Notes: generated by a model from the letters alone, not told the origin. A stretch of 64,000 bases of DNA from Gammaproteobacteria bacterium (GCA_025359205.1 JANYHD010000039.1:1-64000); one strand, 5' to 3'; positions 41,518-51,437 are shown, counted from the stretch's first letter. Numbers and translations are program-made.

Positions 41518-42443
41518 GCAGCGTGGGCAGTTATATGGCACGGCACGCGCATGCGCTGCTCTCCTCCGCGGGCCACCTGGCGCGCGCGCCGATCGCCACG
41601 ACCTTCACCGTGGTGGTGATGGGCCTGGCCCTCGCGCTGCCGCTCGGACTCGACGTGCTGGTGCGCAACGTGCGCACGGCCACGGCCGATTTCAGCGGCG
41701 CACTGTCAATCACCGTGTATCTCAAGCCGGGCGTGGCGGAGGCGCGCGCCACGCAGCTCGCTCGCAGCACGCGCGAACGTCCCGGCGTCGCCGCCGTCGA
41801 GCTGATCACCGCGACGCAGGCGCTGGCGCAGTTTCGCGCGCAGTCCGGATTCGGCGACGCCCTCGATGCGCTGGAGGGCAATCCGCTGCCGCACGCGCTG
41901 GTGGTCACGCCGCGCCCGGCGAATTCCAATCCGGCGGACATGGAATCGCTCCGCCGCTATCTGGCGACCTGGCCGGAGGCCGACGCGGTGCAGCTCGATG
42001 GCGACTGGGTCACGCGCTTCAACGCCATGCTGGCGCTGCTGCGCCAGGCCTTGCTGGTATCAGCCGGCTTTCTGGCGATCGGCGTCATCGCGGTGGTGGG
42101 CAATACGATCCGGCTCGAGATCCAGAACCGGCGCGCGGAAATCGAGGTGACCAAGCTGGTCGGCGGCACCAATGGTTTCGTGCGCCGCCCGTTTCTCTAC
42201 ACCGGCGCGCTCTATGGACTGTTGGGTGGCCTGACCGCCTGGCTCGTTATCGCGGTCACGCTGGCGCTCGTCAGCCCCGCGGCCTCGCGCTTGGCGCAAT
42301 CCTATGGCAGCCACTTCGTGCTCGGCGGTCCCGGCGCGCGCGAGCTGGGAGTGCTGCTCGGCGGCGGCGCCCTGCTGGGCTGGATCGGATCCTGGCTGGC
42401 AGCCGCCCGGCACCTGGCGCGGATAGAACCAGGATCTGGCTAA
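41514..42443 (+). CDS. ftsX: Cell division protein FtsX
   Basis: Membrane partner of FtsE. The 309-residue protein has a first membrane helix near residues 20-42, a periplasmic domain of about 140 residues that in the family touches hydrolase activators, and three more helices. Typical segments are SITVYLKPGVAE and NTIRLEIQNRRAEIEVTKLVGGTNGFVRRPFLYTGA (shown in part). It overlaps ftsE by four bases; rpoH follows after 108 bases. Confidence 0.96.
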   Translation: MSSVGSYMARHAHALLSSAGHLARAPIATTFTVVVMGLALALPLGLDVLVRNVRTATADFSGALSITVYLKPGVAEARATQLARSTRERPGVAAVELITATQALAQFRAQSGFGDALDALEGNPLPHALVVTPRPANSNPADMESLRRYLATWPEADAVQLDGDWVTRFNAMLALLRQALLVSAGFLAIGVIAVVGNTIRLEIQNRRAEIEVTKLVGGTNGFVRRPFLYTGALYGLLGGLTAWLVIAVTLALVSPAASRLAQSYGSHFVLGGPGARELGVLLGGGALLGWIGSWLAAARHLARIEPGSG

Positions 42444-42492
42444 CTGTTTGTTTAATAACAACTATTTTAGGCCCGGGAACTCCTCTGCCCCC

Positions 42493-42519
42493 TTAGCACT
42501 CCGACTTCAAGAGTGCTAA
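42493..42519 (+). promoter_or_regulatory. CIRCE operator (HrcA site) upstream of rpoH
   Basis: A perfect inverted repeat TTAGCACTC - nine bases - GAGTGCTAA, the full CIRCE consensus. A possible sigma-70 promoter is built into it: TTAGCA (42493-42498), an 18-base spacer and TAAAAT (42517-42522), so HrcA binding would block it directly. The rpoH ATG is 33 bases downstream. Confidence 0.92.
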
Positions 42520-42551
42520 AATTACCTGAGTTCAAACGAGGTGAGCTGTAC

Positions 42552-43433
42552 ATGAGCGCACAGACCGCACTGATGACCCAGCCGACGGATTTCGGGCTTG
42601 CAGGGCCGCTTGGCAGCTTCGATGCCTATGTCGACCGCGTCAGCCGCGTGCCGGTGCTCAGCCGCGAGGAAGAGCAGCGGCTCGCGCGCCGCTTCCGCGA
42701 CCAGGACGACCTCGATGCCGCGCGCCAGTTGGTGCTCTCGCACCTGCGCTTCGTGGTGCACATCGCGCGCGGCTACGGCGGTTATGGGCTGCCGCTGAGC
42801 GACCTGGTGCAGGAAGGCAACGTCGGCCTGATGAAGGCCGTCAAGCGCTTTGACCCGACCGTGGGCGTGCGCCTGGTGTCGTTTGCCGTGCACTGGATCC
42901 GCGCTGAAATCCATGAGTACGTACTGCGCAATTGGCGGCTGGTGCGCATTGCCACCACCAAGGCGCAGCGCAAGCTGTTCTTCAATCTGCGTCGCCTTAA
43001 GACCAACCTGAACTGGCTCAGTGCCGAGGAGACCCGCGCCGTGGCGGCCGACCTTGGCGTGCCGGCGGCGGAAGTCGCCGAGATGGAGCAGCGCCTATCG
43101 GCACATGACATGAGCTTCGACCCGCTGCCTGTAGCCGGCGAAGACGAAGATTCCTACGGCCCCGCCGCCTATCTTTCCGCACCGGAAGCCGACCCCGCCC
43201 AGCAGCTGGAGAGCGAGGACTGGGACCAGGATTCCTCGGCCCAGCTGGCCACAAGCCTGAAGAATCTCGATGCACGCAGCCGCGCCATCGTTCAGCGGCG
43301 CTGGCTGGCTACGCCGAAGGCCACTTTGCACGAGTTGGCGGCCGAATTTGGGGTCTCAGCGGAGCGCATCCGGCAGATCGAGGCAGCGGCATTTGCCCGG
43401 TTACGCGGCCTGTTGCCCGCACCGGCCGTGTGA
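42552..43433 (+). CDS. rpoH: Heat-shock sigma factor RpoH (sigma-32)
   Basis: Directs transcription of heat-shock genes. The 293-residue protein has region 2 (LVQEGNVGLMKAVKRFDP, FAVHWIRAEIHEYVLRNWR), the RpoH box QRKLFFNLRR and region 4 with TLHELAAEFGVSAERIRQIE. The start at 42552 has GAGGTGAG upstream; an ATG-less extension to 42513 would cross the CIRCE site. It follows ftsX in the normal order but has its own operator-controlled promoter. Confidence 0.97.
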   Translation: MSAQTALMTQPTDFGLAGPLGSFDAYVDRVSRVPVLSREEEQRLARRFRDQDDLDAARQLVLSHLRFVVHIARGYGGYGLPLSDLVQEGNVGLMKAVKRFDPTVGVRLVSFAVHWIRAEIHEYVLRNWRLVRIATTKAQRKLFFNLRRLKTNLNWLSAEETRAVAADLGVPAAEVAEMEQRLSAHDMSFDPLPVAGEDEDSYGPAAYLSAPEADPAQQLESEDWDQDSSAQLATSLKNLDARSRAIVQRRWLATPKATLHELAAEFGVSAERIRQIEAAAFARLRGLLPAPAV

Positions 43434-43516
43434 TCCGGGCCACAACCCGCCGTACCGCACTGCACTGCCGTCGTCGAAAGGCGACATAATATCGCCCACA
43501 AAGTTATGATTTGCTA

Positions 43517-43812
43517 TGGATTTTCCTGAGGGAAAATCCTATGCTTAAGTCAATCCGTGTCGTTGCCGACAACGATGCGGAAAAGGAACAGTCACTGATT
43601 TGCAGAAATCGGGCTGTCCGGGCGGACACGGATTGAGGCGGCCGACTTTTTCGGCTGCCGGGCACGGCCAGGCGCGAACTGACGCGCAGCACCCCGCAGT
43701 TTCGGGGGCGGCAATTTGCCAGGCTTGCCGATCCGGAATAATAGTTGCCTGCCCGTGGCAGACCAGATCGATTCTGAAACGTTGGAAGCCCCGCTCTGCG
43801 GGGCTTTTTTTT
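43517..43812 (+). ncRNA. Possible structured small RNA between rpoH and the next gene
   Basis: This gap of about 410 bases has no credible protein gene but is rich in structure. It has a near-perfect hairpin GGATTTTCC/GGAAAATCC at about 43518-43539, a second one (GGCGGCCGA/TCGGCTGCC) near 43637-43660, and an intrinsic terminator ending at 43812. GCGACA (43481) and TATGAT (43505-43510), 18 bases apart, could be its promoter. It matches none of the standard RNAs I know (6S, 4.5S, tmRNA, RNase P). A 31-codon frame from 43541 is a weaker alternative, as is an rpoH 3' untranslated region. Confidence 0.3.
43787..43812 (+). terminator. Strong rho-independent terminator
   Basis: AGCCCCGC (43787-43794), a three-base loop, GCGGGGCT (43798-43805), followed by a run of eight to nine T. 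It ends whatever is transcribed from the rpoH side, 354 bases after the rpoH stop, and lies just before the next gene. Confidence 0.88.
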
Positions 43813-43847
43813 GGCGCGCTCGCTCTGCACGTTGCAGAATCGCGCGC

Positions 43848-44588
43848 ATGAAACGCGCACTTGCCGTGCCTGCGATGTCGTCCGCAACAGCGATGTGGCT
43901 CACGACCGCGACCGCGCTGCTGACAGCGGGCAGCGCGCACGCCTGGCCGGACACATTCATCGCGCGACTCGAAACTCTGGCGCTGCTGCAAACGCTGAAT
44001 GCGGATCTGCTGAGTCACGACAGTGCCACGCAGACACTCGGTCAATGGTGCGCCGATCACCGCCTCGCGGCAGTACCGAAGATCGTGGCGCAGCGCGTGC
44101 AATCCGTTATGCCAACGGCGAGCGAGGGATTGCGTCGTGACCTGCACGTCGGGCCCGGTGAAGAATTGCGCTTCCGCCACGTGCGACTGTTGTGCGATTC
44201 CCTGGTGCTGTCGGAAGCGGACAACTGGTACGTGCCGGGCCGCCTCAGTGCCGCGATGAATGCGCAGCTCGAGAACAGCGACGTGCCTTTCGGCGTGGTG
44301 GTGCGCGAACTGCACTTTCAGCGCCACACGCTCGCGGCGCGGTTGCTATGGCAGCCGCTTGCGCCGGGTTGGGAGATGGACGCAGCCGCCGCAGCGCCGG
44401 CCGCAGCGCACAGTCGCGCGAACGCCAGCGCCAATGCCAGCGGTGGTGCGCTCACCGTGCCGGCCGCGGTATTGCAGCATCGCGCGTTGCTGGCGCTGCC
44501 GGATGGCACACCGATCAGCGAAGTGGTCGAGACCTACAGCGGCAACGTGCTCGCGTTCCCGCTGCCCCGATCAGCCGGCCGGCGCTGA
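43848..44588 (+). CDS. Exported chorismate-lyase-like (UbiC/UTRA fold) protein
   Basis: A 246-residue protein with a signal peptide (hydrophobic run ending Gly-Ser-Ala-His-Ala). The mature part resembles a family with the chorismate lyase fold: LLQTLNADLLSHDSATQTL, an LRRDLHVGPGEELRFRHV strand and the characteristic SEADNWYVPGRLSAAMN followed by DVPFGVVVRELHFQR. An export signal is odd for an enzyme of ubiquinone synthesis, so the role is likely different. The stop overlaps the convergent hydrolase gene. I recall similar proteins as 'hypothetical' in gammaproteobacteria; function is unproven. Confidence 0.6.
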   Translation: MKRALAVPAMSSATAMWLTTATALLTAGSAHAWPDTFIARLETLALLQTLNADLLSHDSATQTLGQWCADHRLAAVPKIVAQRVQSVMPTASEGLRRDLHVGPGEELRFRHVRLLCDSLVLSEADNWYVPGRLSAAMNAQLENSDVPFGVVVRELHFQRHTLAARLLWQPLAPGWEMDAAAAAPAAAHSRANASANASGGALTVPAAVLQHRALLALPDGTPISEVVETYSGNVLAFPLPRSAGRR

Positions 44589-45680
44589 TTTCGCCAACAA
44601 CTCGCGCAGGTAGTCCTGCCAGGCCACGGCCCAGGTGTGCGTGCCGTGGCCGTGCGTGTTCTCGCCAACCGGCAGCAGCACAAAGCGGCCATGCGGAATC
44701 TTCGTGATCTCGCGCTCTGCGATGCCGAGCTCGGGCGGGTTGATGAAATCATCCGCCGAGTTCACCCACATCAAGGGGGCCCGGATCTCACCGAGTTTTG
44801 CCTGCGGTTCATAATCGCGCGAGGCTGACACCTGGTACAGCAGGTCGTTGGCATCGAGACCATCGAGCGTGGCGGCGAGTGCCTCGTCGGCGTGACGATC
44901 GGCGGCGTCGCGCGTCGGGTACTGGCGCTGCAGCTGCGCCGGCGCGGTGCCGGCAATGAACAGGATCGCAGCCGCGCTGCGCAGACCCGTGGCCGGCTGG
45001 TGCTGGTAGTCGCCGTTCTGCCAGGCCGGATCGCTCGTGATCGCGTCGATGACCAGGCGGCGCCACATGCGGTTGCGGCCGGCGATCTGCACCGGCAGGC
45101 AGGCAAGCGGCATCAACGCCTCGACATGATCAGCGTGCAGTTCTCCCCACATGAACGCGTGCATGCAACCCATCGAGGTGCCCAGCAGCAGCCGGAGCCG
45201 CTCGACGCCCAGCCCGCGCGTCAGCAACTGGTACTGCGCCTCGACCATGTCGGCGTAGGCGTAGTGTGGAAAATGGGCGTGCGCGCCGTCGCTCGGCTTC
45301 GAGGAGTGACCGTGGCCGATGCCGTCCGGCAGGATGATGTAGTAGCGCGCCGTATCGAGCAGTCCGCCGGCGCCAAACAGGACATCGGCAAACTGCGGCC
45401 GCAGGAACTGGTGGCCGTCGCCACCGGTGCCGTGCAGGATCATCACCGCATTGCTGATGCGTCCCTGGACATCGCGCCTGGGCGTGCCGAGCGTGGTGTA
45501 GTGCAAGCGCAGCTCAGCGAGCGATTCACCACTGGCGAAGTGAAAATCGCGCAGCACGAAATCGCCTTCGTGCGCCTGCTGCGCGATGGGCGAGGCGGCC
45601 GCAGTGAGCGTTGGGGCGGGCATTGATGCGAGGCCACAGGCGAGCAGCGCGGTAGTCCACACATCCATCAGGCGCTTCAT
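44571..45680 (-). CDS. Exported alpha/beta hydrolase, MetX-like
   Basis: A 369-residue alpha/beta-fold protein related in sequence to homoserine O-acetyltransferases but carrying a signal peptide, so it is not a biosynthetic MetX. The nucleophile elbow is [10 protein letters not shown], with an acid in [10 protein letters not shown] and the His in [10 protein letters not shown]. An esterase or acyltransferase activity in the periplasm is likely. Its ATG overlaps the hemF stop, making it the last gene of patD-hemF-hydrolase. Confidence 0.82.
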   Translation of the reverse strand: MKRLMDVWTTALLACGLASMPAPTLTAAASPIAQQAHEGDFVLRDFHFASGESLAELRLHYTTLGTPRRDVQGRISNAVMILHGTGGDGHQFLRPQFADVLFGAGGLLDTARYYIILPDGIGHGHSSKPSDGAHAHFPHYAYADMVEAQYQLLTRGLGVERLRLLLGTSMGCMHAFMWGELHADHVEALMPLACLPVQIAGRNRMWRRLVIDAITSDPAWQNGDYQHQPATGLRSAAAILFIAGTAPAQLQRQYPTRDAADRHADEALAATLDGLDANDLLYQVSASRDYEPQAKLGEIRAPLMWVNSADDFINPPELGIAEREITKIPHGRFVLLPVGENTHGHGTHTWAVAWQDYLRELLAKSAPAG

Positions 45681-46645
45681 GTCGGTGCCTCATGGGCGAG
45701 CCAGTCCCGGCCGCGCAGTGTGGTCAGGAAGGGCAGCAGCCGGGCGTCGAGCTGCGCATCCGGCGAGCGGTACGCCCAGTTCGCGGTCGGCGGCATCGAC
45801 ATCAGGATGGCATCGCTGCGCCCGCCGGATTGCAATCCGAACAGCGTGCCGCGATCGAACACCAGGTTGAATTCCACGTAACGGCCGCGCCGATAGAGCT
45901 GGTAGCGGCGCTCGCGCTCGCCGTAGGCTGCATCGCGCCGCCGCTGGACAATTTCGCGATACGCGGCAAGGTACGCAGTGCCCACCGCGCGCATGAATTC
46001 GAAGCAGCGTTCCCAGGACATGCCGAAGCCGGGCGTCGCTTCGTTCAGGTCGTCGTAGAAGATGCCGCCGATGCCACGCGCCTCGCCGCGATGGCGCAGG
46101 AAGAAGTACTCGTCGCAGGTCTGGCGCAACTGCGCATACAGGTCGGCGTGAAAGGGCGCGCAGGCCGCGGCCGCCACGCGATGCCAGCTCGCGGCGTCGT
46201 CCTCGTAGGGCAAATAGGGCGTGAGGTCGAAGCCGCCGCCGAACCACCACACGTCACCGGCGCTGAAGTAGCGCACGTTCATGTGACTGGTCGGCACCTG
46301 GGGATTGCGCGGGTGCATGACCACCGACACGCCCATGGCGCGAAAGGCGCGGCCCGCCAGGTGCGGGTTGCGTGCGGTCGCCGCCGGCGGCAGCTTCGTG
46401 CCGCGCACGTCGGAGAGCGCCACGCCGCCGCGCTCGAACAACGAGCCGTCCTCGAGCACCGCCGTGATGCCATCGCCGGCGAGCGCATCGGCGCCACCGC
46501 TGCGCTGCCAGGGATCGCGCAGAAACCCGCGCGTGCCGTCGGCGGCCGCGAATTCGTTGCACAACTCTTCCTGCAAAGCGCCCAGAAAGGCGCGCACGTC
46601 TGCGGCGCGTGCTTCATGCACCGCTTGGGCCTGCGCAGCCGTCAA
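45677..46645 (-). CDS. hemF: Oxygen-dependent coproporphyrinogen III oxidase
   Basis: Converts coproporphyrinogen III to protoporphyrinogen IX in heme synthesis, using oxygen. The protein has the family signatures [51 protein letters not shown] and [19 protein letters not shown]. The start is not an ATG: a TTG at 46645 overlaps the patD stop (TTGA), and a GTG at 46621 better matches the family's first residues. The open frame extends 64 codons into patD but is not credible there. Length is 314-322 residues. Confidence 0.93.
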   Translation of the reverse strand: MTAAQAQAVHEARAADVRAFLGALQEELCNEFAAADGTRGFLRDPWQRSGGADALAGDGITAVLEDGSLFERGGVALSDVRGTKLPPAATARNPHLAGRAFRAMGVSVVMHPRNPQVPTSHMNVRYFSAGDVWWFGGGFDLTPYLPYEDDAASWHRVAAAACAPFHADLYAQLRQTCDEYFFLRHRGEARGIGGIFYDDLNEATPGFGMSWERCFEFMRAVGTAYLAAYREIVQRRRDAAYGERERRYQLYRRGRYVEFNLVFDRGTLFGLQSGGRSDAILMSMPPTANWAYRSPDAQLDARLLPFLTTLRGRDWLAHEAPT

Positions 46646-48066
46646 TGCTTGACCATGACGTGACGCACGACGCTGTAATCTTCCAGCGCGTACATCGACA
46701 GGTCCTTGCCGTAGCCGGAGCGCTTCAACCCGCCATGCGGCATTTCGGAAACCAGCACGAAATGCGTGTTGATCCAGGTGCAGCCGTAGCGCAGCCGTGC
46801 GGCCACCTGCATGGCGCGGCCCACGTCGTGCGTCCACACCGATGAGGCGAGGCCGTAGTCGGAGTCGTTGGCCCAGGCGACGGCGTCATCCGCATCCTTG
46901 AAGCGCGTGACTGAGACCACCGGGCCGAATACTTCACGGCGCACGATCTCATCGCTCTGGCGCGCTCCCGCGATCACCGTTGGCTCGAAGAAAAAGCCCT
47001 TGCCGGCGCGCACCTTGCCTCCGGTGACGACTTCGATATGTTTTTTCTCCGTGGCGCGGCCGACGAAGCCGGCGACGCGGTCGCGCTGCTCGGCGCTGAT
47101 CAGCGGCCCCATCTCCACGCCTTCCTGCTGCTGCGTGCCCACCTTGATCGTGCCCACGGCCGCGGCCAGGTCGGCCACCAGCCGGTCGTACACCTTCGCG
47201 CCGGCGTAAATGCGGCAGGCCGCCGTGCAATCCTGGCCGGCGTTGTAGTAGCCGAAGGTGCGCACGCCGTTCACCACCGACTCGATGTCCGCATCGTCGA
47301 ACACGATGACGGGCGCCTTGCCGCCGAGCTCGAGGTGCGTGCGCTTGGTGCCCTTGGCCGCGGCGGCCAGCACCTTCTCGCCCGTCGCCACATCACCCGT
47401 CAGCGAAATCATCGCCACGTCCGGATGGCTGATCAGCGGCGCACCGACACTCAGGCCCCGCCCGCAGATCACGTTGACGACACCGGGTGGAAACAGCTCG
47501 GCCAGGAGCGTTGCGAGTTTCAGTGTGCTGAGCGGCGTCTGCTCGGAGGGTTTGATCACGACCGTGTTGCCCGCCGCCAGCGCGGGCGCGAGCTTCCATG
47601 CCGCCATCATCAGCGGGTAATTCCAGGGCGCGATCGAGGCGATGACGCCGACCGGGTCGCGGCGGATCATGCTGGTGAATCCAGCCACGTATTCGCCGGC
47701 CACCAAGCCGTGCACAGTGCGCGCTGCGCCGGCAAAGAAGCGGAACACGTCGGCGACCGCCGGAATCTCATCGCCGAGCGCAGCGGCGAGCGGCTTGCCG
47801 CAGTTGCGCGATTCAAGCGAGGCGAATTCCGCGGCCTCGGCCTCGATGCGGTCTGCGAGCCTGAGCAACAACGTGGCGCGGCCCTTCGGTGGCGTGGCCG
47901 CCCAGCCCTCGAAGGCGGCACGCGCGGCCTGCACGGCAGCGTCGATCTGCTCCTTGCTGGCTTCCGGCACCGTGGCCAGCGGCTTGCCCGTGGCGGGATC
48001 GAGCACCTGCTCGAGGGCGCCCTTGCCCGCAACCAGCTTGCCATTGATCAGGAGTCTGGTGTTCAT
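46642..48066 (-). CDS. patD: Gamma-aminobutyraldehyde dehydrogenase (PatD-like)
   Basis: NAD-dependent aldehyde dehydrogenase of 474 residues that oxidises 4-aminobutanal from putrescine breakdown to GABA. Landmarks are [36 protein letters not shown] with the general-base Glu, the catalytic Cys in [11 protein letters not shown], and the PatD-like ending [16 protein letters not shown] ... VVRHVMVKH, which matches E. coli YdcW/PatD closely as I recall it. hemF overlaps its stop. A YdcS-like binding protein lies two genes away. Confidence 0.88.
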   Translation of the reverse strand: MNTRLLINGKLVAGKGALEQVLDPATGKPLATVPEASKEQIDAAVQAARAAFEGWAATPPKGRATLLLRLADRIEAEAAEFASLESRNCGKPLAAALGDEIPAVADVFRFFAGAARTVHGLVAGEYVAGFTSMIRRDPVGVIASIAPWNYPLMMAAWKLAPALAAGNTVVIKPSEQTPLSTLKLATLLAELFPPGVVNVICGRGLSVGAPLISHPDVAMISLTGDVATGEKVLAAAAKGTKRTHLELGGKAPVIVFDDADIESVVNGVRTFGYYNAGQDCTAACRIYAGAKVYDRLVADLAAAVGTIKVGTQQQEGVEMGPLISAEQRDRVAGFVGRATEKKHIEVVTGGKVRAGKGFFFEPTVIAGARQSDEIVRREVFGPVVSVTRFKDADDAVAWANDSDYGLASSVWTHDVGRAMQVAARLRYGCTWINTHFVLVSEMPHGGLKRSGYGKDLSMYALEDYSVVRHVMVKH

Positions 48067-48092
48067 GATGCATCCACCCTGGTGTCTGCCTG

Positions 48093-49388
48093 CTATTTCT
48101 TACTCGACCGCGCGATCAGCCGCTGCAGTTCGGCAACGCCGCGCACCATGATCGGGTCGTCCGCGGCGCCTGCGCCGGCTGCCGCATCAGGCAACAGCAC
48201 GGGCGGCAACCATTCCTGTCGCGGTTTGCCATTGACGTGATAAAGCTGCTCCGTTGCGAATGCGACGTCAATGCCCGTGCGCGGCAGCGTGAAATCACTG
48301 ACGGCGCCGGCCAGGTGCGCCATCGTCGTGCCCACGACCAGTGCGCGCCCCATGCCATCAAGCCCGATCGCCATGCCCTCGCCCATGCTGCCGGTCCAGC
48401 GATCGACCAGCACCACCACCGGTGCCTCGTAGGTGAAAGGCCCGCGTGGCGCCACGTATTCGAACCAGTTGCGCTCGATATCCGCCTGGCCGTAGTTGGG
48501 GATGCGGTGATGCTGGTAGGGCAACATCGATTTAAGCAGCCGGCCCATGATGCCGAGCGCCACGGAACTGTCGCCACCGCTCGGCACGTCGCGCAGGTCG
48601 ATGATCAGGCCGGGCGCCGCACGCAATTGCTCCAGCGCGCGATCGAAAGCGGCCACGGTGGCGAGTTCGCCGATCGAATTGTTGAAGCGGATCCAGCTGA
48701 TGCCGCCCGCCAGTTGCCCGCTCGCCAGTGCGCCCGCGGGCCGGTCGAACTGGCGCTCGAGCTGCAGCGTCACGCTGCGTTCCGCGCCGTCATGACCCCG
48801 TACCGTGAAATGGCGCGCTTCGTCCGCACGACCCGCCAGCAATGACAGCAGTGCCCATTCGCGCGCCTGCTGGTCATGGTTGTCGACACTCGCGGTCAGC
48901 CGCGCGGCCATCGCCACTGCCAGCGGTTGGTTGCCGACGACAGTGATGCGATCGCCAACCTTGATGCCGGCGCGCTCGGCATCGCTCCCGTGGCGCACGG
49001 CCACCACCAGAGCAGTGCCGGCGTCTTCCTTCGCCCACATATCGGCAAAGGTCGGCACCGGCAACCAGCGATGCGGATTGTGCGCACGCACTTCGGCGTG
49101 GAAATCATGGATTTCATCCAGCGCGGCCTCGATCACCGCCGCGTAGCGCTCGGGCGTCTGTGCCTCGAGGACTGCCGCGTGATAGCGTTCGGTCCAGCCC
49201 AGCCAAGGCTTCTGCGCCCGGTCCAGGTAAGCGTAGTTGTCGGTGAAATCCTGCGCGAAGGTGGCGAAGTCGGCCACGCGCGACTCCGCTGTCAGGTCCG
49301 CGGCGCGTGCGCCCGCAGCGGCCAGTGTGAGTACGCCGGCGAGAAGCGCTGCAGTGACGAAAGTGCAGTGCCGCCTGTAGTTCGTCAT
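48093..49388 (-). CDS. S41 family peptidase with PDZ domain, exported
   Basis: A 431-residue periplasmic serine protease of the tail-specific type. A signal peptide ends near AAAGARA. The PDZ region reads [19 protein letters not shown], and the catalytic core has [17 protein letters not shown] and the Ser in [12 protein letters not shown]. It precedes patD by 26 bases and may be read with it. The start at 49388 is chosen from the signal peptide; it leaves only 37 bases to the divergent methyltransferase. Confidence 0.85.
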   Translation of the reverse strand: MTNYRRHCTFVTAALLAGVLTLAAAGARAADLTAESRVADFATFAQDFTDNYAYLDRAQKPWLGWTERYHAAVLEAQTPERYAAVIEAALDEIHDFHAEVRAHNPHRWLPVPTFADMWAKEDAGTALVVAVRHGSDAERAGIKVGDRITVVGNQPLAVAMAARLTASVDNHDQQAREWALLSLLAGRADEARHFTVRGHDGAERSVTLQLERQFDRPAGALASGQLAGGISWIRFNNSIGELATVAAFDRALEQLRAAPGLIIDLRDVPSGGDSSVALGIMGRLLKSMLPYQHHRIPNYGQADIERNWFEYVAPRGPFTYEAPVVVLVDRWTGSMGEGMAIGLDGMGRALVVGTTMAHLAGAVSDFTLPRTGIDVAFATEQLYHVNGKPRQEWLPPVLLPDAAAGAGAADDPIMVRGVAELQRLIARSSKK

Positions 49389-49425
49389 AATGGCGCGCAT
49401 GATCCCACAGTTCGAGGATTCCCTC

Positions 49426-50265
49426 ATGCTCGTACCGAAACCCCTGGCCGCCCTGCTTGCAACCAGCCTGATTGCAATTGCAGGCAGCGTGACGCCTGCG
49501 CTGGCTGCCACCGACATTGACCCGCAACTGGCGGCGTTGGTCGCGAGCCCGCAACGCTCGGCGAATTTCGTCGCGCGCGATGGCGCCCGCCACCCCGCCG
49601 AGGAACTGACTTACTTCGGCCTCAGGCCCGGCATGACCGTCGTCGAACTGTGGCCCGGCACCGGTTACTGGACCGAGATCCTCGGACCGTATCTCGCCAA
49701 GAGTGGTCATTACTATGTCACGCAGCCCGTGCCCGGCAACAAGGAGGCAGACGAAGGCGTGGCGCGCTGGCAGGCCCGCGTCAATGGCATGAAGGGTCGC
49801 GTCGGTTCGATCACGCAGACGACACTCGGCAAGGATCACTACGATATCGCGCCGCCCGGCCCCGCTGACCTGGCCGTGACCTTTCGCAATCTGCACAACT
49901 GGGTCAGTGCCGGATACGCGGAGCAGGCGCTGACCGGCGTCTTCCGCGCACTGAAGCCCGGCGGCGTACTGGGCATCGAAGATCACCGCGGCCGCACGGA
50001 CAAGCCACAGGATCCGAAGGCCGATGACGGCTACCTGCGCCAGGACTACGCGATCGCGCTGGCGAAGAAGGCCGGTTTCGAGTTCGTGGGTTCCTCGGAA
50101 ATCAATGCCAATCCGAAGGACACCAAGGACTGGGCTGACGGCGTCTGGACATTGCCGCCGACGCTCTCGCAGGGCGACAAGGACCGCGCGCGCTACGTAG
50201 CGATCGGCGAGGCCGACAACTTTGTGCTGAAGTTCCGCAAGCCGCTGGGACCGAAGCAGCCCTAG
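49426..50265 (+). CDS. Exported class I SAM-dependent methyltransferase
   Basis: A 279-residue methyltransferase-fold protein with a signal peptide ending near PALAATD. The SAM-binding region is PGMTVVELWPGTGYWTEIL, with later motifs DLAVTFRNLHNW and LKPGGVLGIEDHRG. Secreted methyltransferase-like proteins of this kind are found in several proteobacteria; export raises doubt about access to SAM. The ATG at 49426 follows CGAGGA; an upstream ATG at 49390 would weaken the signal peptide. Its end overlaps the convergent binding-protein gene by four bases. Confidence 0.82.
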   Translation: MLVPKPLAALLATSLIAIAGSVTPALAATDIDPQLAALVASPQRSANFVARDGARHPAEELTYFGLRPGMTVVELWPGTGYWTEILGPYLAKSGHYYVTQPVPGNKEADEGVARWQARVNGMKGRVGSITQTTLGKDHYDIAPPGPADLAVTFRNLHNWVSAGYAEQALTGVFRALKPGGVLGIEDHRGRTDKPQDPKADDGYLRQDYAIALAKKAGFEFVGSSEINANPKDTKDWADGVWTLPPTLSQGDKDRARYVAIGEADNFVLKFRKPLGPKQP

Positions 50266-51437
50266 CGCCCGCCCATCACCGCCACGTAGTCGGTCGCCCA
50301 GCGGCTGTAGGGTACGCAGCTGCCCTGGCTCTTGCAGGCCGCCTCCGGCGTGCGCCAGAAATGCAGCTTGCCGAACTGGTCAATGCCGTTGGTTTTGCAA
50401 CCACCCGCGCCGAGCAATGCGTTGTTGTTGCATGCCGCTGGCACGGTCGGCACCGACCCGAACCAGGAGGCCACGTCGCCCTGCACCTTGCGCGTCAGCG
50501 ACCATGACAGCCACTTGTAGGCGCAGTTCGGGTGCCTGGCCTGCGCGTGCAACATGGTGGAGTCCGCCCAACCGGTAGCGCCTTCGCTGGGGATGGTGCT
50601 GGCAACCGGCTGCTTCCTGGCGATCAGCGTGTTGACCTGGTACGGCCAGGAACCAGAGACCACTACGCCCTCCTTGGTGAAATCCTGCACCTGCGCATCG
50701 GCATCCTGCCAGTAGCGCTGGATCAGCGGGTGCTGCGAGCGCAACAGTGCGAGCGCCGCCGCATACTGCGTTTCGTTGAGCTCGTAGGGATCCTTGATGC
50801 CCAGCGCGGTGTTGTGCGCCATCAGGTAGAGCGCCGCGTCCGCGATATAGATGGGGCCGTCGTAGGCCTGCACACGGCCGCGGGCGGGCTTGCCATCGGG
50901 AAATTTCCCGCCCTCGAACACGACGGACCACGAAGTCGGCGCCTTTTTGAATATGCGCGTGTTGTACATCAACACATTCGGCCCCCACTGATAGGGCACG
51001 CCATAGTGCTTGCCGTCGACGTAGTGCCACGGCGCTTCCTGAAGCCGCGCATCGAGCGTGTCGTAGCCCGCGACCTTGGCGATGTCAATCGGTTGCACGG
51101 TGCCACCGCGCACCAGACGCAAGGCCGCGTCGCCGGAAGCGGTCACCAGGTCGTAACCGCCCTGGTTCATGAGCGAGACCATTTCATCGGAAGTGCCAGC
51201 CGTCTTGACGCTGAGTTTGCAGCCGGTATCGCGTTCGAATTGCGTGGCCCAGTCGTAGCGCTTATCCGTCTCGCCGCGCTCGATGTATCCGGGCCAGGCA
51301 ATGATCGCGAGTGCACCTTCGAGCGCGTCGGCAGGCGGCGGTGGCGGCGGCAGCTCGGTATTGCTGCAGGCGGCCAATGCAAGGATCGCGGCGGCAAGCA
51401 AGGCCCTGAGGCGATCGATCGGCGAGGCGCGGAACAT
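50262..51437 (-). CDS. PotD/YdcS-like solute-binding lipoprotein, orphan
   Basis: A 391-residue ABC-type binding protein for polyamine-like ligands. The lipobox is LALAAC after a short signal sequence; the ATG at 51437 has GGGAGA upstream. Family segments include IAWPGYIERGETDKRYDW, YDLVTASGDAALRLV, GVPYQWGPNVLMYN and WADSTMLHAQARHPNCAYKWL. No ATPase or permease gene adjoins it, unlike the E. coli ydcSTUV-patD cluster, so it works with a transporter elsewhere or has another role. Confidence 0.87.
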   Translation of the reverse strand: MFRASPIDRLRALLAAAILALAACSNTELPPPPPPADALEGALAIIAWPGYIERGETDKRYDWATQFERDTGCKLSVKTAGTSDEMVSLMNQGGYDLVTASGDAALRLVRGGTVQPIDIAKVAGYDTLDARLQEAPWHYVDGKHYGVPYQWGPNVLMYNTRIFKKAPTSWSVVFEGGKFPDGKPARGRVQAYDGPIYIADAALYLMAHNTALGIKDPYELNETQYAAALALLRSQHPLIQRYWQDADAQVQDFTKEGVVVSGSWPYQVNTLIARKQPVASTIPSEGATGWADSTMLHAQARHPNCAYKWLSWSLTRKVQGDVASWFGSVPTVPAACNNNALLGAGGCKTNGIDQFGKLHFWRTPEAACKSQGSCVPYSRWATDYVAVMGGR

